Numbered from the stretch's first letter, positions 1 through 9,361 are shown. The stretch is 64,000 bases of DNA from an uncultured bacterium (GCA_937890835.1 CALADF010000035.1:124001-188000), one strand, 5' to 3'. Translations and numbers: made by a program. Notes: generated by a model from the sequence alone, not told the origin.

Positions 1-1
1 G

Positions 2-2449
2 AGCGACAACTTCGACGAAGCGTGCGAGCTCGCGGCGAAGCTCGAGGGCGTCAACGATCAGCGCCGCGCCATCGAGGCGGAGCTTTCCGAGATCGCCAAG
101 GACGAGGCTGCCAAGGTGTATCACGGCCAGCGCGCCCTCGTCGTGTCGGGCGAGGGGTGGCACGAAGGCGTCAAGGGCATCGTCGCGAGCCGCTTGGTGA
201 ACACCTACGGCGTTCCGACGCTTCTGTTCTCCATCGACGGCGCCGAAGCGCGGGGCTCGGGTCGCTCGGTCGGCACCGTCAATTTGTTCGAGGCGGTTGA
301 ATCCGCGTCCGACTTGCTCACGCGCTTCGGCGGGCACGAGGCGGCTGTGGGCGTGACCTTGCCGACGAAGAACCTCGACGCGTTCGCCGAGCGCCTGTGC
401 GCGTACATGGACCAGCTCCCCGAGCGCGACTTCCGCCCCATGGTGGAGGTGGACGCGTGCGTCGAACTTGACGAGCTGACGCTTGAAACCGTCGCCATGC
501 TCGACATGCTCGCGCCCTTCGGCCAGGAAAACCCCGTGCCGAAGTTCCTCGCGCGCAACGTGACCCTGGTCAACTCGCGCGCCGTCGGCGCCGAGAAGAA
601 CCATTTCTCCTGCACGCTCTCCAACGGCAGGCGCACCGTCAACGGGATCATGTTCCATTGCGGCTACATTGACACGCTTCTGTACAACGACTCCGTCGTC
701 GACGCGGCGTTCTCGGTGCAGATCGACGAATGGCGCGGTCGGCGTTCGGTCAAAGCCATGCTCGAGACGCTTGCGCCCGCGCGCTCGTGCTGCGCGCTCG
801 AGGCGTGCTTGAACCCCGAGGCGCTTGCTTTCTTCGATGGTCTGTACGCCGAAAGCGACGAGGCGCTTTGCGCGAAGGCCGACGAGCGCTCGGCGTCTGC
901 GGGCGAGGCCTCGCGCCGCGAGGACGAGCGTCGCGAGGCCCGTGCGCGCTGGGAGCAGCTCGCGCGCGAGAACCCCGACGCGCTCGAGGAGGCCGTCGTG
1001 TCGGCGATCATCGGGCAGCGCTCGCTTCACCCTTCCCAGCGCGAGATTCTCGATCGGTTGCGCGCGGGGCGCTCGACGTTCGCCGTCATGGCGACCGGGC
1101 GCGGCAAGTCTTTGACGTTCCAGGTGTTCGCCGCCATGCGCGCCCTTTCCGCCGGCGAGGCGAGCCTGTTCGTCTACCCGTTGCGCGCCCTCATCGCCGA
1201 CCAGGCGTTTCATCTCAGCAGCGCCTTCGATCGCTTCGGCATCACCTGCGCGGTGCTCAACGGCGAGACCGCGCCCGAGGAGCGCGCCCGCGTGTACGAG
1301 CGCCTCGCCGAAGGGACGCTCGATATCGTGCTGACCACGCCCGAGTACCTGTGCTGTCACGTCGACGAGATAGCCGCGAGCCGCAGGATCGGGTTCGTGG
1401 TGGTTGACGAGGCTCATCACATCGGGCTGGCGAAGGCGGGGCAGCGCGTGGCTTACACGCGCTTGGGCATGGCCATCGCGCGCTTGGGGAATCCGACCGT
1501 GCTGGCGGTGACGGCCACCGCGCCTGACGAGGTGGCCGGCGACATCGACGCCACCTTGCCGCTTGCCGACAGCGTCATCGACGAGACGGCGCGCGAAAAC
1601 CTGCTTCTCGACGATCAGCGCAACATCAAGAACCGCGATGATTACCTGGCGAACTTGATAGCCGCAGGCGAGAAGACCGTCGTCTACGTGAACTCGCGCG
1701 AGCAGTCGGTCGCCCTGGCGCGCATGCTGCGCCGTCGCGTCCCCCAGCTCGCGGGCCTCATCGGCTTCTACAACGCGGGTCTGTCCCGCCATGAGCGCAA
1801 GATGATCGAGAACCTGTTCCGCAGCGACGACCTCATGGTCCTCATCGCGACGTCGGCGTTCGGCGAAGGGGTCGACATCCCCAACATCCGGCACGTGGTG
1901 CTCTACCATCTGCCGTTCAACGAGGTCGAGTTCAACCAGATGAGCGGCCGCGCGGGGCGCGACGGCAAGCCCGCGACGGTCCATCTGCTCTACGGGCGCG
2001 GCGACGTGGCGCTTAACGAGCGCATTCTGGCGGACGCGACGCCCGACCATGACGTGATGGCCCAGGTGTATCGCCGCCTGCGCACGCTGCAACGGCAAAC
2101 GCCCGGGGATTACTTCCGCATGGGCAACGGGGATCTCGCCGAGCTCGCGAGCGACGACGTGCACGCCGTCGCCCCGGCTTCGGCGGCGTGCGGCGTGGCG
2201 GTGTTCCGCGAGCTGGGACTCATCGACACGCGCGTATCTTATAATGCGGGGCAAGCGACCCGTTGGATCCGCGTCAACGAAGAGGCGTCGAAGGTGGACC
2301 TCACCGATTCCGTGCGCTATCGTGAGGGGCTCGATGAGCGCGATGTTTTCAAAGATTTCCGCGACTGGGCTTTGGCGATAGACCCTCAGGGTCTGATCGT
2401 CCGCGTGTCGCACCCGATTATCCCGCATCGTTGGCGCGATGGGCGCTGA
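2..2449 (+). CDS. recJ: RecJ-type exonuclease fused to a DEAD/DEAH (RecQ-like) helicase, 5' end missing
   Basis: The frame is open from base 2, so the start and the DHH catalytic half lie upstream of the window. The first ~260 visible residues resemble the C-terminal half of RecJ, the 5'-3' single-strand DNA exonuclease of recombination and repair: a DHHA1-like segment (EGWHEGVKGIVASRL, then RFGGHEAAVG) and an OB-fold region. A superfamily 2 helicase follows: Walker A (ATGRGKS, visible residue ~365), DEAH box (VVVDEAHHIG, ~467), TATAP, and a C-terminal helicase lobe ending in SGRAGRDG. RecJ is normally a stand-alone nuclease, so nuclease and helicase appear joined in one polypeptide. It ends 20 bases before the RelA start, suggesting co-transcription. 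Family assignment is confident; the joint activity is inference. Confidence 0.85.
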   Translation, partial: SDNFDEACELAAKLEGVNDQRRAIEAELSEIAKDEAAKVYHGQRALVVSGEGWHEGVKGIVASRLVNTYGVPTLLFSIDGAEARGSGRSVGTVNLFEAVESASDLLTRFGGHEAAVGVTLPTKNLDAFAERLCAYMDQLPERDFRPMVEVDACVELDELTLETVAMLDMLAPFGQENPVPKFLARNVTLVNSRAVGAEKNHFSCTLSNGRRTVNGIMFHCGYIDTLLYNDSVVDAAFSVQIDEWRGRRSVKAMLETLAPARSCCALEACLNPEALAFFDGLYAESDEALCAKADERSASAGEASRREDERREARARWEQLARENPDALEEAVVSAIIGQRSLHPSQREILDRLRAGRSTFAVMATGRGKSLTFQVFAAMRALSAGEASLFVYPLRALIADQAFHLSSAFDRFGITCAVLNGETAPEERARVYERLAEGTLDIVLTTPEYLCCHVDEIAASRRIGFVVVDEAHHIGLAKAGQRVAYTRLGMAIARLGNPTVLAVTATAPDEVAGDIDATLPLADSVIDETARENLLLDDQRNIKNRDDYLANLIAAGEKTVVYVNSREQSVALARMLRRRVPQLAGLIGFYNAGLSRHERKMIENLFRSDDLMVLIATSAFGEGVDIPNIRHVVLYHLPFNEVEFNQMSGRAGRDGKPATVHLLYGRGDVALNERILADATPDHDVMAQVYRRLRTLQRQTPGDYFRMGNGDLAELASDDVHAVAPASAACGVAVFRELGLIDTRVSYNAGQATRWIRVNEEASKVDLTDSVRYREGLDERDVFKDFRDWALAIDPQGLIVRVSHPIIPHRWRDGR

Positions 2450-2469
2450 GACGAGGGGGAGGAGGCGCT

Positions 2470-4866
2470 ATGGCAAACGACCGTAAGCACGAAGAGATGC
2501 TCGGCGAGGCCTTGAAGGGCAGCGCGGTGAAGCAGACCGTCGACCTCATGCTCGGACAGCCCTATGTCGCGGAGCGCTCGGTGGTTCCCGGCATGCAGCG
2601 GTCGGAGTCCGATCACGGCATGAAGACCCCCGAGGAGCGCTTCGCCGATCTTCAGGCCATGGCGGCGACGTACCTCGACGAGGAGGACGAGGCGATCCTC
2701 GCGCACGCCTTCGACTTCGCCAACGCGGCGCACAAGGGCGTCACGCGCAAGAGCGGCGAGCCCTACATCCTGCATCCCATCGAGGTGGCCATCATCCTGG
2801 CCGATTTGCGCATGGACGTCGACACGTTGTGCGCGGCGCTGCTGCACGATACCGTCGAGGACACCGACGTCACGCCCGAGGACGTCGAGCGCGAGTTCAA
2901 CGCCCAGGTGCGACAGCTGGTCGAGGGCGTCACCAAGATCACGCGCATCGAGGTGGAAAGCCTTTCCGACAAGCAGGTGGCGACCATCCGCAAGATGTTC
3001 GTCGCGATGAGCAAGGACATCCGCGTCATCGTCATCAAGCTTGCCGACCGTCTTCACAACATGCGCACGCTCGCGGCGCTCCGCGAGGACCGTCGCATCT
3101 TCAAGGCGCGCGAGACGCTCGAGATCTACGCGCCCATCGCGCACAGGCTCGGCATCAACTCCATCAAATGGGAGCTCGAGGACCTGTCGTTTTTCTACCT
3201 CGAGCCCAACAAATACAAGCAGGTCTCGCGCATGGTCACCGAAAGCCGGACGGAGCGCGAGGCGTATCTGGCCGACGTCATCGCCATCATTCGCGACGAG
3301 ATGAACAAGGTGGGCATCCAAGCCCAGGTCATGGGCCGCCCGAAGCACCTGTATTCCATCTATCAGAAGATGGCGAAGAAGGGCAAGGGCTTCTCCGAGA
3401 TCTACGACCTCATCGCGGTGCGCGTCATCGTGAAGTCGGTGCGCGACTGCTATTCGGCGCTCGGCGCGGTTCACACGCTGTGGCACCCGATGCCCGGGCG
3501 CTTCAAGGACTACATCGCCATGCCCAAGTTCAACATGTACCAGTCGCTGCACACGACGGTGATGGGGCCGGCGGGGCGTCCGCTCGAGGTCCAGATCCGC
3601 ACCGAGGAGATGCATCGCGCCAGCGAATACGGCGTCGCCGCGCATTGGCGCTACAAAGAGTCCGGCGGCAAGGTCAGCGCGAGCGCGCTCGACCAGCAGC
3701 TCGCCTGGTTGCGCGAGATGGTCGACTGGCAGGACGAGACCGAGGACTCCCGCGAGTTCCTGAAATCGCTCAAGATGGACCTCGACGAGTCCGAAGTGTT
3801 CGTGTTCACGCCGAAAGGCGAGGTCATGAGCCTGCGTGCCGGCGCGACGCCGGTGGATTTCGCCTACGCCATCCACACCGAGGTGGGAAACCACTGCGTC
3901 GGCGCGAAGGTGAACGGCTCCATCGTGCCTTTGTCGTACCGCCTGCAGGTGGGCGATCGCGTCGAGATCCTCACGCAGAAGAGCGCGAGTCCCTCGCGCG
4001 ACTGGCTGACCATGGTGAAGACCCCCTCGGCGCGCAGCAAGATCCGCTCGTACTTCTCGAAGGTGAGCCGTTCCGACGATCTGCAGCTTGGCCGTGACAA
4101 GCTCACCCGCGAGATGCGCAAGCACGGGCTGGGCATCTCGAGCGCGCAGTCCATGCGCGCCATCAAGTCGGTGGCCGACGCGATGGGCTTCAACGATCCG
4201 GACGACATGTTCGTTCAGCTCGGAACGGGCAAGGAGAGCGCCCAGCATGTGGCGAACCGTCTGCTCAAGATCCTCGTGGATAAGGGCACGGCGGAGGCTG
4301 AGAAGCCCGACCTGGGCGTGTCCGCTTCGTCGACCGGCATCATGGCGCCCATGCTCACAAGCGTGAAGCGGCCGAAACGCCACGAGACCCATGCGGCGAA
4401 CGGCATCGTGGTGAAGGGCGTCGACGATGTGCTCGTGCGCTTGTCGAAATGCTGCAACCCGGTGCCGGGAGACGAGATCCTCGGCTTCGTGACGCGCGGT
4501 CGCGGCGTGTCGGTCCATCGGGCCGACTGCCCCAACGCCATCGAGCTGAAGAAGGAGCCCGAACGCATCATCGACGTTTCGTGGGAGGGCACGCCTTCGG
4601 CGAGCTCGTACCAGGTCGAGGTGTACATCGAGGGCGTCGATCGCACCAATCTTCTGCTCGACGTCACCCGCGTGTTCTCGGAGACGGGCACCAACGTGCT
4701 CTCGTGCTCGACCAACACACACCGCGACGGTATGGTGGAGATGCGCTTTCTCTTCCAGGTATCCGACCTGGCTGCGATTGATCGGCTCATCAAGAGCCTC
4801 GCGGAGCTCGAAGGCGTTTTCGACGCGCATCGCATGGTGCCGGGGCAGGCGCTGCGCAAGCGGTAG
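2470..4866 (+). CDS. relA: Bifunctional (p)ppGpp synthetase/hydrolase RelA/SpoT
   Basis: 798-residue Rsh enzyme that makes and degrades the stringent-response alarmone (p)ppGpp. Domains in order: an unusual N-terminal extension of ~65 residues; an HD hydrolase domain with the HD dyad intact (ALLHDTVEDTD), so hydrolysis is expected; a synthetase domain (GRPKHLYSIYQK, RFKDYIAMPK, YQSLHTTVMG); a TGS domain (EVFVFTPKGEVMSL); a zinc-finger-like CCNPVPGD segment; and a C-terminal ACT domain (YQVEVYIEGVDRTNLL). An ATG preceded by AGGGGGAGGAGG at good spacing is preferred over the upstream in-frame TTG at 2431. The gene is 20 bases after the RecJ-helicase. Family length and motifs are standard apart from the extension. 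Confidence 0.95.
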   Translation: MANDRKHEEMLGEALKGSAVKQTVDLMLGQPYVAERSVVPGMQRSESDHGMKTPEERFADLQAMAATYLDEEDEAILAHAFDFANAAHKGVTRKSGEPYILHPIEVAIILADLRMDVDTLCAALLHDTVEDTDVTPEDVEREFNAQVRQLVEGVTKITRIEVESLSDKQVATIRKMFVAMSKDIRVIVIKLADRLHNMRTLAALREDRRIFKARETLEIYAPIAHRLGINSIKWELEDLSFFYLEPNKYKQVSRMVTESRTEREAYLADVIAIIRDEMNKVGIQAQVMGRPKHLYSIYQKMAKKGKGFSEIYDLIAVRVIVKSVRDCYSALGAVHTLWHPMPGRFKDYIAMPKFNMYQSLHTTVMGPAGRPLEVQIRTEEMHRASEYGVAAHWRYKESGGKVSASALDQQLAWLREMVDWQDETEDSREFLKSLKMDLDESEVFVFTPKGEVMSLRAGATPVDFAYAIHTEVGNHCVGAKVNGSIVPLSYRLQVGDRVEILTQKSASPSRDWLTMVKTPSARSKIRSYFSKVSRSDDLQLGRDKLTREMRKHGLGISSAQSMRAIKSVADAMGFNDPDDMFVQLGTGKESAQHVANRLLKILVDKGTAEAEKPDLGVSASSTGIMAPMLTSVKRPKRHETHAANGIVVKGVDDVLVRLSKCCNPVPGDEILGFVTRGRGVSVHRADCPNAIELKKEPERIIDVSWEGTPSASSYQVEVYIEGVDRTNLLLDVTRVFSETGTNVLSCSTNTHRDGMVEMRFLFQVSDLAAIDRLIKSLAELEGVFDAHRMVPGQALRKR

Positions 4867-4975
4867 CGCCCGCGTCGCCGGCGGCGTCGGCATCCGCCTG
4901 CGGCGGGGCCGCGCGCCCTCGGGCGCTGTTCGAAGTTGATCGACCCTCTTTCGCACTGCATCGCGGGAGAGGTCC

Positions 4976-5656
4976 TTGGGAAAGGACGGTGGAAACGTGT
5001 ACGAAGTGCAAGGTTTGTGCGTCGACGTCAAGTATCTGATCCTCGGGTCGTACGAGAACAACGTCTATATCATCTCTGACGGGAAGGGCACGATGGTGGT
5101 GGACCCTTCTTGCCAGCCGAAGAAGATCTTGCAGGCGCTCGACGGCGCCAAGCTCGATGCGATCGTGATCACGCACGCCCATTGGGATCACGTCGAGGCA
5201 GCGGCGGAGTTGCGCGCGGCGACGGGTGCGCCGGTCTTCGCCTCGAAGGTCGATGCCCCCGATATCGAGCATCCGCGCGAGGTGGGGACATCCGGCGTCG
5301 CCGCCCCTTGCAAGGTCGATCGCACCGTGAAAAACGGCGATATCATCCATGTCGGCGATATGGAGTGGAAGGTCATCGAGACCCCGGGGCATACGAAGGG
5401 CTCGATCTGCCTTCTGTGCGTGCCGCAGTTCGGAAATCACGAAAACGGGCTGCCGGTGCTCGTCTCGGGCGATACGCTGTTCGCCGGCGCGACGGGCCGC
5501 ACGGATTTCGAAGGCGGATCGATGGCGGAGATGGCGGCTTCCATGAAGAAGCTCGCCAAGCTCCCCGACGATGTCGCCGTGCTTCCCGGTCACAACGATC
5601 TGACCACCATCGGTGCTGAGCGTCGGCGCGTGTTCGCCCGTTTCGGGGCTCGCTAG
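4976..5656 (+). CDS. MBL-fold metallo-hydrolase (glyoxalase II-like)
   Basis: 226-residue cytoplasmic metallo-beta-lactamase-fold hydrolase. The zinc signature HAHWDH sits at about residue 65, a second ligand in the GHTKGS segment, the bridging Asp in VSGDTLFAGATGRTDF, and the last His in LPGHN. The family hydrolyses thioesters such as S-lactoylglutathione-like substrates; the true substrate cannot be read from sequence. The TTG start at 4976 has GGAG six bases upstream; a GTG at 4997 with a weaker GGTGG is the alternative. The gene is 110 bases behind relA on the same strand, a neighbourhood seen in many Gram-positive genomes. A terminator-like hairpin follows at 5759. Confidence 0.85.
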   Translation: MGKDGGNVYEVQGLCVDVKYLILGSYENNVYIISDGKGTMVVDPSCQPKKILQALDGAKLDAIVITHAHWDHVEAAAELRAATGAPVFASKVDAPDIEHPREVGTSGVAAPCKVDRTVKNGDIIHVGDMEWKVIETPGHTKGSICLLCVPQFGNHENGLPVLVSGDTLFAGATGRTDFEGGSMAEMAASMKKLAKLPDDVAVLPGHNDLTTIGAERRRVFARFGAR

Positions 5657-5758
5657 GCTCACCGCGGGGCTGCCTCGCGCCGTTGTGCGAACTCGGCTCG
5701 AACGATGGAGTCGAGTTCGCGTCGCGTTCCGACCGCGACCCTGACCGCGCTCGTCATC

Positions 5759-5792
5759 GACCCCGTCGCGCCTTTGCGCGGCGGGGTCCTTT
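5759..5792 (+). terminator. Rho-independent terminator-like hairpin after the MBL hydrolase
   Basis: Arms GACCCCGTCGCGC (5759-5771) and GCGCGGCGGGGTC (5776-5788) pair over 13 positions with one G-T pair around a CTTT loop, followed by CTTTAC. It ends the relA/hydrolase transcription unit. The 325-base gap 5657-5981 holds this hairpin and the palindrome at 5845; no gene is seen in it. Confidence 0.6.
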
Positions 5793-5844
5793 ACGAAACT
5801 TTTACATCAACGCCTTCTTTCGCCCGCAGAGCGCGCTTGCAAGT

Positions 5845-5859
5845 CTTTACAATGTAAAG
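5845..5859. promoter_or_regulatory. Perfect 15-bp palindrome upstream of the DUF47 gene, candidate operator
   Basis: CTTTACAATGTAAAG has perfect 7-bp arms around one central base, 123 bases before the DUF47 start. It contains TACAAT (5848-5853), a possible -10 element, which would put the palindrome directly over the promoter. A related TTTACATC lies ~45 bases upstream. The cognate regulator is unknown; a phosphate-responsive factor would suit the gene but is speculation. Confidence 0.5.
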
Positions 5860-5981
5860 CGTTGTTAAACTGAAGAGGTGCTCACGCGCCATGGAACGAT
5901 GAGTGAACGGCGCGGGCGAATCAGCGGGCGCTCGCCTTCGCTAAGGCGGTCGCAAGACGATGCGGAGAAGGAGATCTGCGC

Positions 5982-6611
5982 ATGGCTAAAAAGAACAAGT
6001 TCGACTACTTCAAAGCCTACGAGGAGCTGACCGAGCTTGCCTTGGAGGAGTCCGAGCTTCTCATCGATGCAATCGAGGACTTCAAAGAGGCGAGTGATCT
6101 CGTCGATTACATTAAGTCCGTTCATGAACTCGAGCACAAAGGCGACGAGATCAACCACGAGGTGTTCTCGAAGGCGGCGGTCGACTTCATGCCGCCGATC
6201 GATCGCGAGGACATCGTCGAGTTGGCTCACGCGCTCGACGACGTGCTCGACTGCATCGAGGACGTCGTGGCGCATATGTACATGTACGACATCCACGTGC
6301 TGCCCGAGGACGCCATCAAGTTCGCGAACTTCATCAAGAGCTCCTGCAAGGCTCTCGACAAGGCCGTCGCCGAGCTTCGCAACTTCAAGAAGTCGAAGAA
6401 GTTCAAGCAGCTGATCGTCGACATCAACGCTTACGAGGAGGAGGCGGACGATCTGTACAAGCACGCCATTCGTCATCTCCACACCAAGGAGAACCAGGAT
6501 GTCATGCACGTTCTGGTTTGGTCGCGCATCTACGAGCGCATGGAGAAGTGCTGCGACGCGTGCGAACATGCTGCGGACATCGTGAGCACGATCATCCTGA
6601 AGAACATGTAG
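5982..6611 (+). CDS. DUF47 / PhoU-like phosphate transport-associated protein
   Basis: 209-residue all-helical, acidic cytoplasmic protein of the DUF47 (PhoU-like) family. Family signals include the N-terminal KKNKFDYFKAYEELTELA, the HELEHKGDEINHEVF segment, repeated acidic helices with metal-ligand-like E/D positions (DREDIVELAHALDDVLDCIED), and the terminal ERMEKCCDACEHAADIV. Relatives usually sit beside a PiT-type phosphate permease and are thought to modulate it; no pit gene is adjacent here, so it stands alone between two terminator-like hairpins. GGAG lies eight bases before the ATG. The palindrome at 5845 probably controls it. Identification is firm, function only by family. Confidence 0.88.
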   Translation: MAKKNKFDYFKAYEELTELALEESELLIDAIEDFKEASDLVDYIKSVHELEHKGDEINHEVFSKAAVDFMPPIDREDIVELAHALDDVLDCIEDVVAHMYMYDIHVLPEDAIKFANFIKSSCKALDKAVAELRNFKKSKKFKQLIVDINAYEEEADDLYKHAIRHLHTKENQDVMHVLVWSRIYERMEKCCDACEHAADIVSTIILKNM

Positions 6612-6624
6612 CGAAAGCGAAGAT

Positions 6625-6690
6625 GCTCCCCGGGAGGGGAGCGAAATCGAAGAGGCCCGCCGTTCATTCGTTCGGCGGGCCTCGTTTGCA
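6625..6690 (+). terminator. Double hairpin terminator after the DUF47 gene
   Basis: Two successive perfect hairpins: GCTCCCC/GGGGAGC (6625-6642, GGGA loop) and GAGGCCCGCC/GGCGGGCCTC (6652-6661 with 6674-6683, 12-base loop), followed by GTTTGC. Strong stems with a weak T tract, as is common in high-GC Actinobacteria. Confidence 0.65.
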
Positions 6691-6836
6691 TCGGCGATCG
6701 GTTTGCGGGTTGAAAAACGCGTCCGCCTTAACGATGGCGAGGCCGCTCGGCGCCGGTCGGCGCCTGCGTCAGGGGCGCGGTTGGCGGTCTGCTTGCCGGG
6801 GTTTTCGGTCGGTCCGCGTCGTAGGCGGGCTGTGCC

Positions 6837-7802
6837 TCAGCGCGCGTCCTCGATTGCCACGATGCGCGCGTAGGTCGCCTCGCCCGAGAAGTTGAGGTCC
6901 TCGGTGATGACCCGGGCGGTCTCTATGTCGAAAACGGGGCTGTCTACGATGGGCAGCAGCGCGATCGCCTTCGCGAGGGCGCGTTCGTAGAGATCCCAGA
7001 AACTGTCGTCGGCTGCGGCTTCCGTGAAGGGGTTCACCCATCGCGCGTGCTCGTCGTTGACGAAAGGCGAGGTGGTGATGGCCTGGTTGCGATGGCTCAT
7101 CGCGCGGAAGAACGAGTGGGGGCGAAGCAGGGTCTCCACTCGTCCGATGAGGTTGTGCTTCAAGCCGCTCGGGGAGTAGAACAACGACTGCACCAGGCGA
7201 AACGCCTTCGTCGTCGCCTTGAACGTGTCGGCGGGGATCATCATGCCGAACACCTCCTGCGCCATGCGGACGTAAAGAGCGGAGATGACGTCGAGCGTAT
7301 GGTCGCTCGCGCGCAGGATGAGCTTGGATGGGTTGAACGTGGCTATGGTCTCGCCGCGCTTCACGTTCAAGACCACCTCGTCGATCTCGCTCTCGATGAC
7401 AGCGTGAACGTCCGAACCCGCCTTGCGATCGAGTCCTTCGACGCCTGCGTCGCATAGCGCGTACTGCTGCGAGTAGACGAAGGGGTGCACGGTCGAGTCG
7501 AGCAGGTAATGGCAGATGAATCCCATGACGTAGGCGCGTCCGATGCTGCGGTCGGCTTCGGGCAGCGCTGCGACGCCGCGTCTGAGGGAGACGAGGGTCT
7601 CGTTGGGCATCTTGTCGTGCATGACCGACCCGAGTCGGTGCGTCGTGGTGATGCGCAGGTTCGCGACGGCGTAGAACAACGGGTCGGGCCCTTGGTTGCC
7701 CAAAAGGAACGCCTCGGCTTCGTCGCGCGAGCCCCCGATGAGCTCGAAGAGCTTTCCGTAGACATCTTGCCCGAAGGTGTCGTGCGTGATGATGGCTGGC
7801 AT
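6837..7802 (-). CDS. Zinc-dependent phospholipase C family protein
   Basis: 321-residue protein starting MPAIITHDTFGQDVYGKL. It resembles the zinc-dependent phospholipase C/S1-P1 nuclease-like superfamily: an N-terminal His, GNQGPDPLFY, HRLGSVMHDK, AYVMGFICHYLLDSTVHPFVYS and an HAVIESEIDEVV helix carry the His/Asp/Glu residues expected to bind a zinc cluster. No signal peptide is seen, so it may be cytoplasmic and the substrate is uncertain. The start at 7802 is chosen because GGGAG lies just upstream; the open frame continues further upstream through an unlikely Arg/Cys-rich stretch. It is divergent from the MFS gene at 8014. Confidence 0.75.
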   Translation of the reverse strand: MPAIITHDTFGQDVYGKLFELIGGSRDEAEAFLLGNQGPDPLFYAVANLRITTTHRLGSVMHDKMPNETLVSLRRGVAALPEADRSIGRAYVMGFICHYLLDSTVHPFVYSQQYALCDAGVEGLDRKAGSDVHAVIESEIDEVVLNVKRGETIATFNPSKLILRASDHTLDVISALYVRMAQEVFGMMIPADTFKATTKAFRLVQSLFYSPSGLKHNLIGRVETLLRPHSFFRAMSHRNQAITTSPFVNDEHARWVNPFTEAAADDSFWDLYERALAKAIALLPIVDSPVFDIETARVITEDLNFSGEATYARIVAIEDAR

Positions 7803-8013
7803 GACCGCTCCCGTCTGACCTTGATTTACCTGTGGGTTCCAGGTAATCATATACAATAGCTTAGATACGCCGGTGGCCCGCAAGCGGTTTCGCCGGCATC
7901 GTTTTGTCGGATAGCAACGATACCGCACGGGTGGAACCGCGTGCGCGTTTTCGACGCGATCTCCGGCAAAAAAGGTGGTGATTCGGCGGGAGCCGACTGG
8001 GGAAGGTGGCTTT

Positions 8014-9249
8014 GTGGCACGCAAGGGTTTGAGCAAGCAGGAGAGAAGCTGGGTTCTCTACGACGTGGGTAACTCGTCGTTCGTCATGCTTTCGACGGCG
8101 CTTATCCCGATTTACTTTTCGTCGCTGGCTGAGCCCGGGTCTTCGGTGGTGGTCGCGTGGGGCTACGCCGAGACGGTGGCGTCGCTCATCTTGGCCCTGC
8201 TCATGCCGATCCTCGGCAGTCTCGCCGATTTGAAGGGGAACAAGAAGAAGTTCCTCATCGGGTTCATCGGCACGGGCGCGGTGGCATGCGCGGCGCTCGG
8301 CATCCCTCAGCATGCCATAGCGTTTTTGGTTTTGTACGTGATCTCTTCGGTGATGCTGAACGGCTCGATGGTGTTCTACGACGCGTTCTTGGTCGACGCC
8401 ACGACAGAGGACCGCTACGACATCGTCTCCTCGAACGGCTACGCATGGGGCTACATCGGCTCGTGCATTCCGTTCGTCGCGTGCTTGGCAGTGGTGCTCG
8501 GCGGCGGCGCCGTCGGGATCGACCAGATGCTCGGCATGAAGATCGCCTTCATCATCACGGCGGTGTGGTGGGTGGCGTTCTCGATCCCCATCATCCGCGA
8601 CGTGCATCAGACGCATTTCAAGGAGCGCGCGCCGAAGCTCATTCGCTCGACGTTCTCGGGTCTGTGGCGCACCATCAAAGACATCGTGCGCGATAAGCGC
8701 ATCTGCATGTTCATGTTGGCGTACTTCTTCTACATCGACGGCGTTCACACCATCATCAAGATGTCGACGAGCTACGGAACCGATCTGGGCATCGACTCGG
8801 TGCAGCTGGTGTTGGCGCTTTTGGTGACGCAGTTCGTGGCGTTTCCGTCGGCTATCGCCTACGGGCGCCTTTCGACGCGCTTCGGGACCAAGCGCATGCT
8901 GCTCATCGCGGTGTTCGCGTATTTCTGCATCACGCTGTTCGCGGCCTTCTTCCTGCGAAGCGCCGTGGAGTTTTGGATTCTCGCCATCTGCGTGGGCATG
9001 TTCCAAGGTGGTATCCAGGCGCTTTCGCGTAGCGAGTTCGGCAAGATCATTCCGAAGGAGCGCGCGAACGAATACTACGGTTTCTTCGATATCTTCGGGA
9101 AGTACGCCGCGGTCATGGGAACGTTTCTGGTCAGCGTGTTCACTCAGATGACGGGCAATCCCTCGGTGGGCGTGCTCTCCGTCGCGGTCCTGTTCGTCAT
9201 CGGGTTCGTGCTGATGCTGCGCATGCCCGAGGAGTCGACGATCTCCTAG
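8014..9249 (+). CDS. MFS transporter of the UMF1/Atg22-like group
   Basis: 411-residue polytopic membrane protein with ~12 predicted membrane segments. The N-terminal RSWVLYDVGNSSFVMLSTA is the hallmark of the UMF1/Atg22-like branch of the major facilitator superfamily, whose members are often annotated as permeases of unknown substrate. A motif-A-like LGSLADLKGNKKK follows helix 2, and a GGIQALSRSEFGKIIP loop near helix 10 is also typical. The GTG start at 8014 has AAGGTGG five bases upstream. It is divergent from the phospholipase-like gene; the 211-base gap contains AT-rich TATGAT/TACAAT boxes (7846-7857) that could serve either direction. Confidence 0.85.
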   Translation: MARKGLSKQERSWVLYDVGNSSFVMLSTALIPIYFSSLAEPGSSVVVAWGYAETVASLILALLMPILGSLADLKGNKKKFLIGFIGTGAVACAALGIPQHAIAFLVLYVISSVMLNGSMVFYDAFLVDATTEDRYDIVSSNGYAWGYIGSCIPFVACLAVVLGGGAVGIDQMLGMKIAFIITAVWWVAFSIPIIRDVHQTHFKERAPKLIRSTFSGLWRTIKDIVRDKRICMFMLAYFFYIDGVHTIIKMSTSYGTDLGIDSVQLVLALLVTQFVAFPSAIAYGRLSTRFGTKRMLLIAVFAYFCITLFAAFFLRSAVEFWILAICVGMFQGGIQALSRSEFGKIIPKERANEYYGFFDIFGKYAAVMGTFLVSVFTQMTGNPSVGVLSVAVLFVIGFVLMLRMPEESTIS

Positions 9250-9346
9250 CGTCTGCGGAGGCCGGCGAAGACGTTGCGGCCGTGCTTCCCCCGCATTCGG
9301 ATGTATCGGTGCTTTTCGCGCCGGGCGCGGGGCGGTTCATGTCGTT

Positions 9347-9361
9347 TTTGCTATGATGTGA
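9347..9361 (+). promoter_or_regulatory. Extended -10 promoter of lysC
   Basis: TTTGCTATGATGTGA contains an extended -10 box (TGC-TATGAT, hexamer 9352-9357), 42 bases before the lysC ATG. A nearly identical 15-mer (14/15) precedes asd at 17420. No convincing -35 is seen, consistent with an extended -10 promoter. Confidence 0.6.

Noticed and set aside
2386..5061. An 891-codon minus-strand open frame opposite relA
   Set aside because: It mirrors RelA/SpoT codons and has no recognisable domain or ribosome site.
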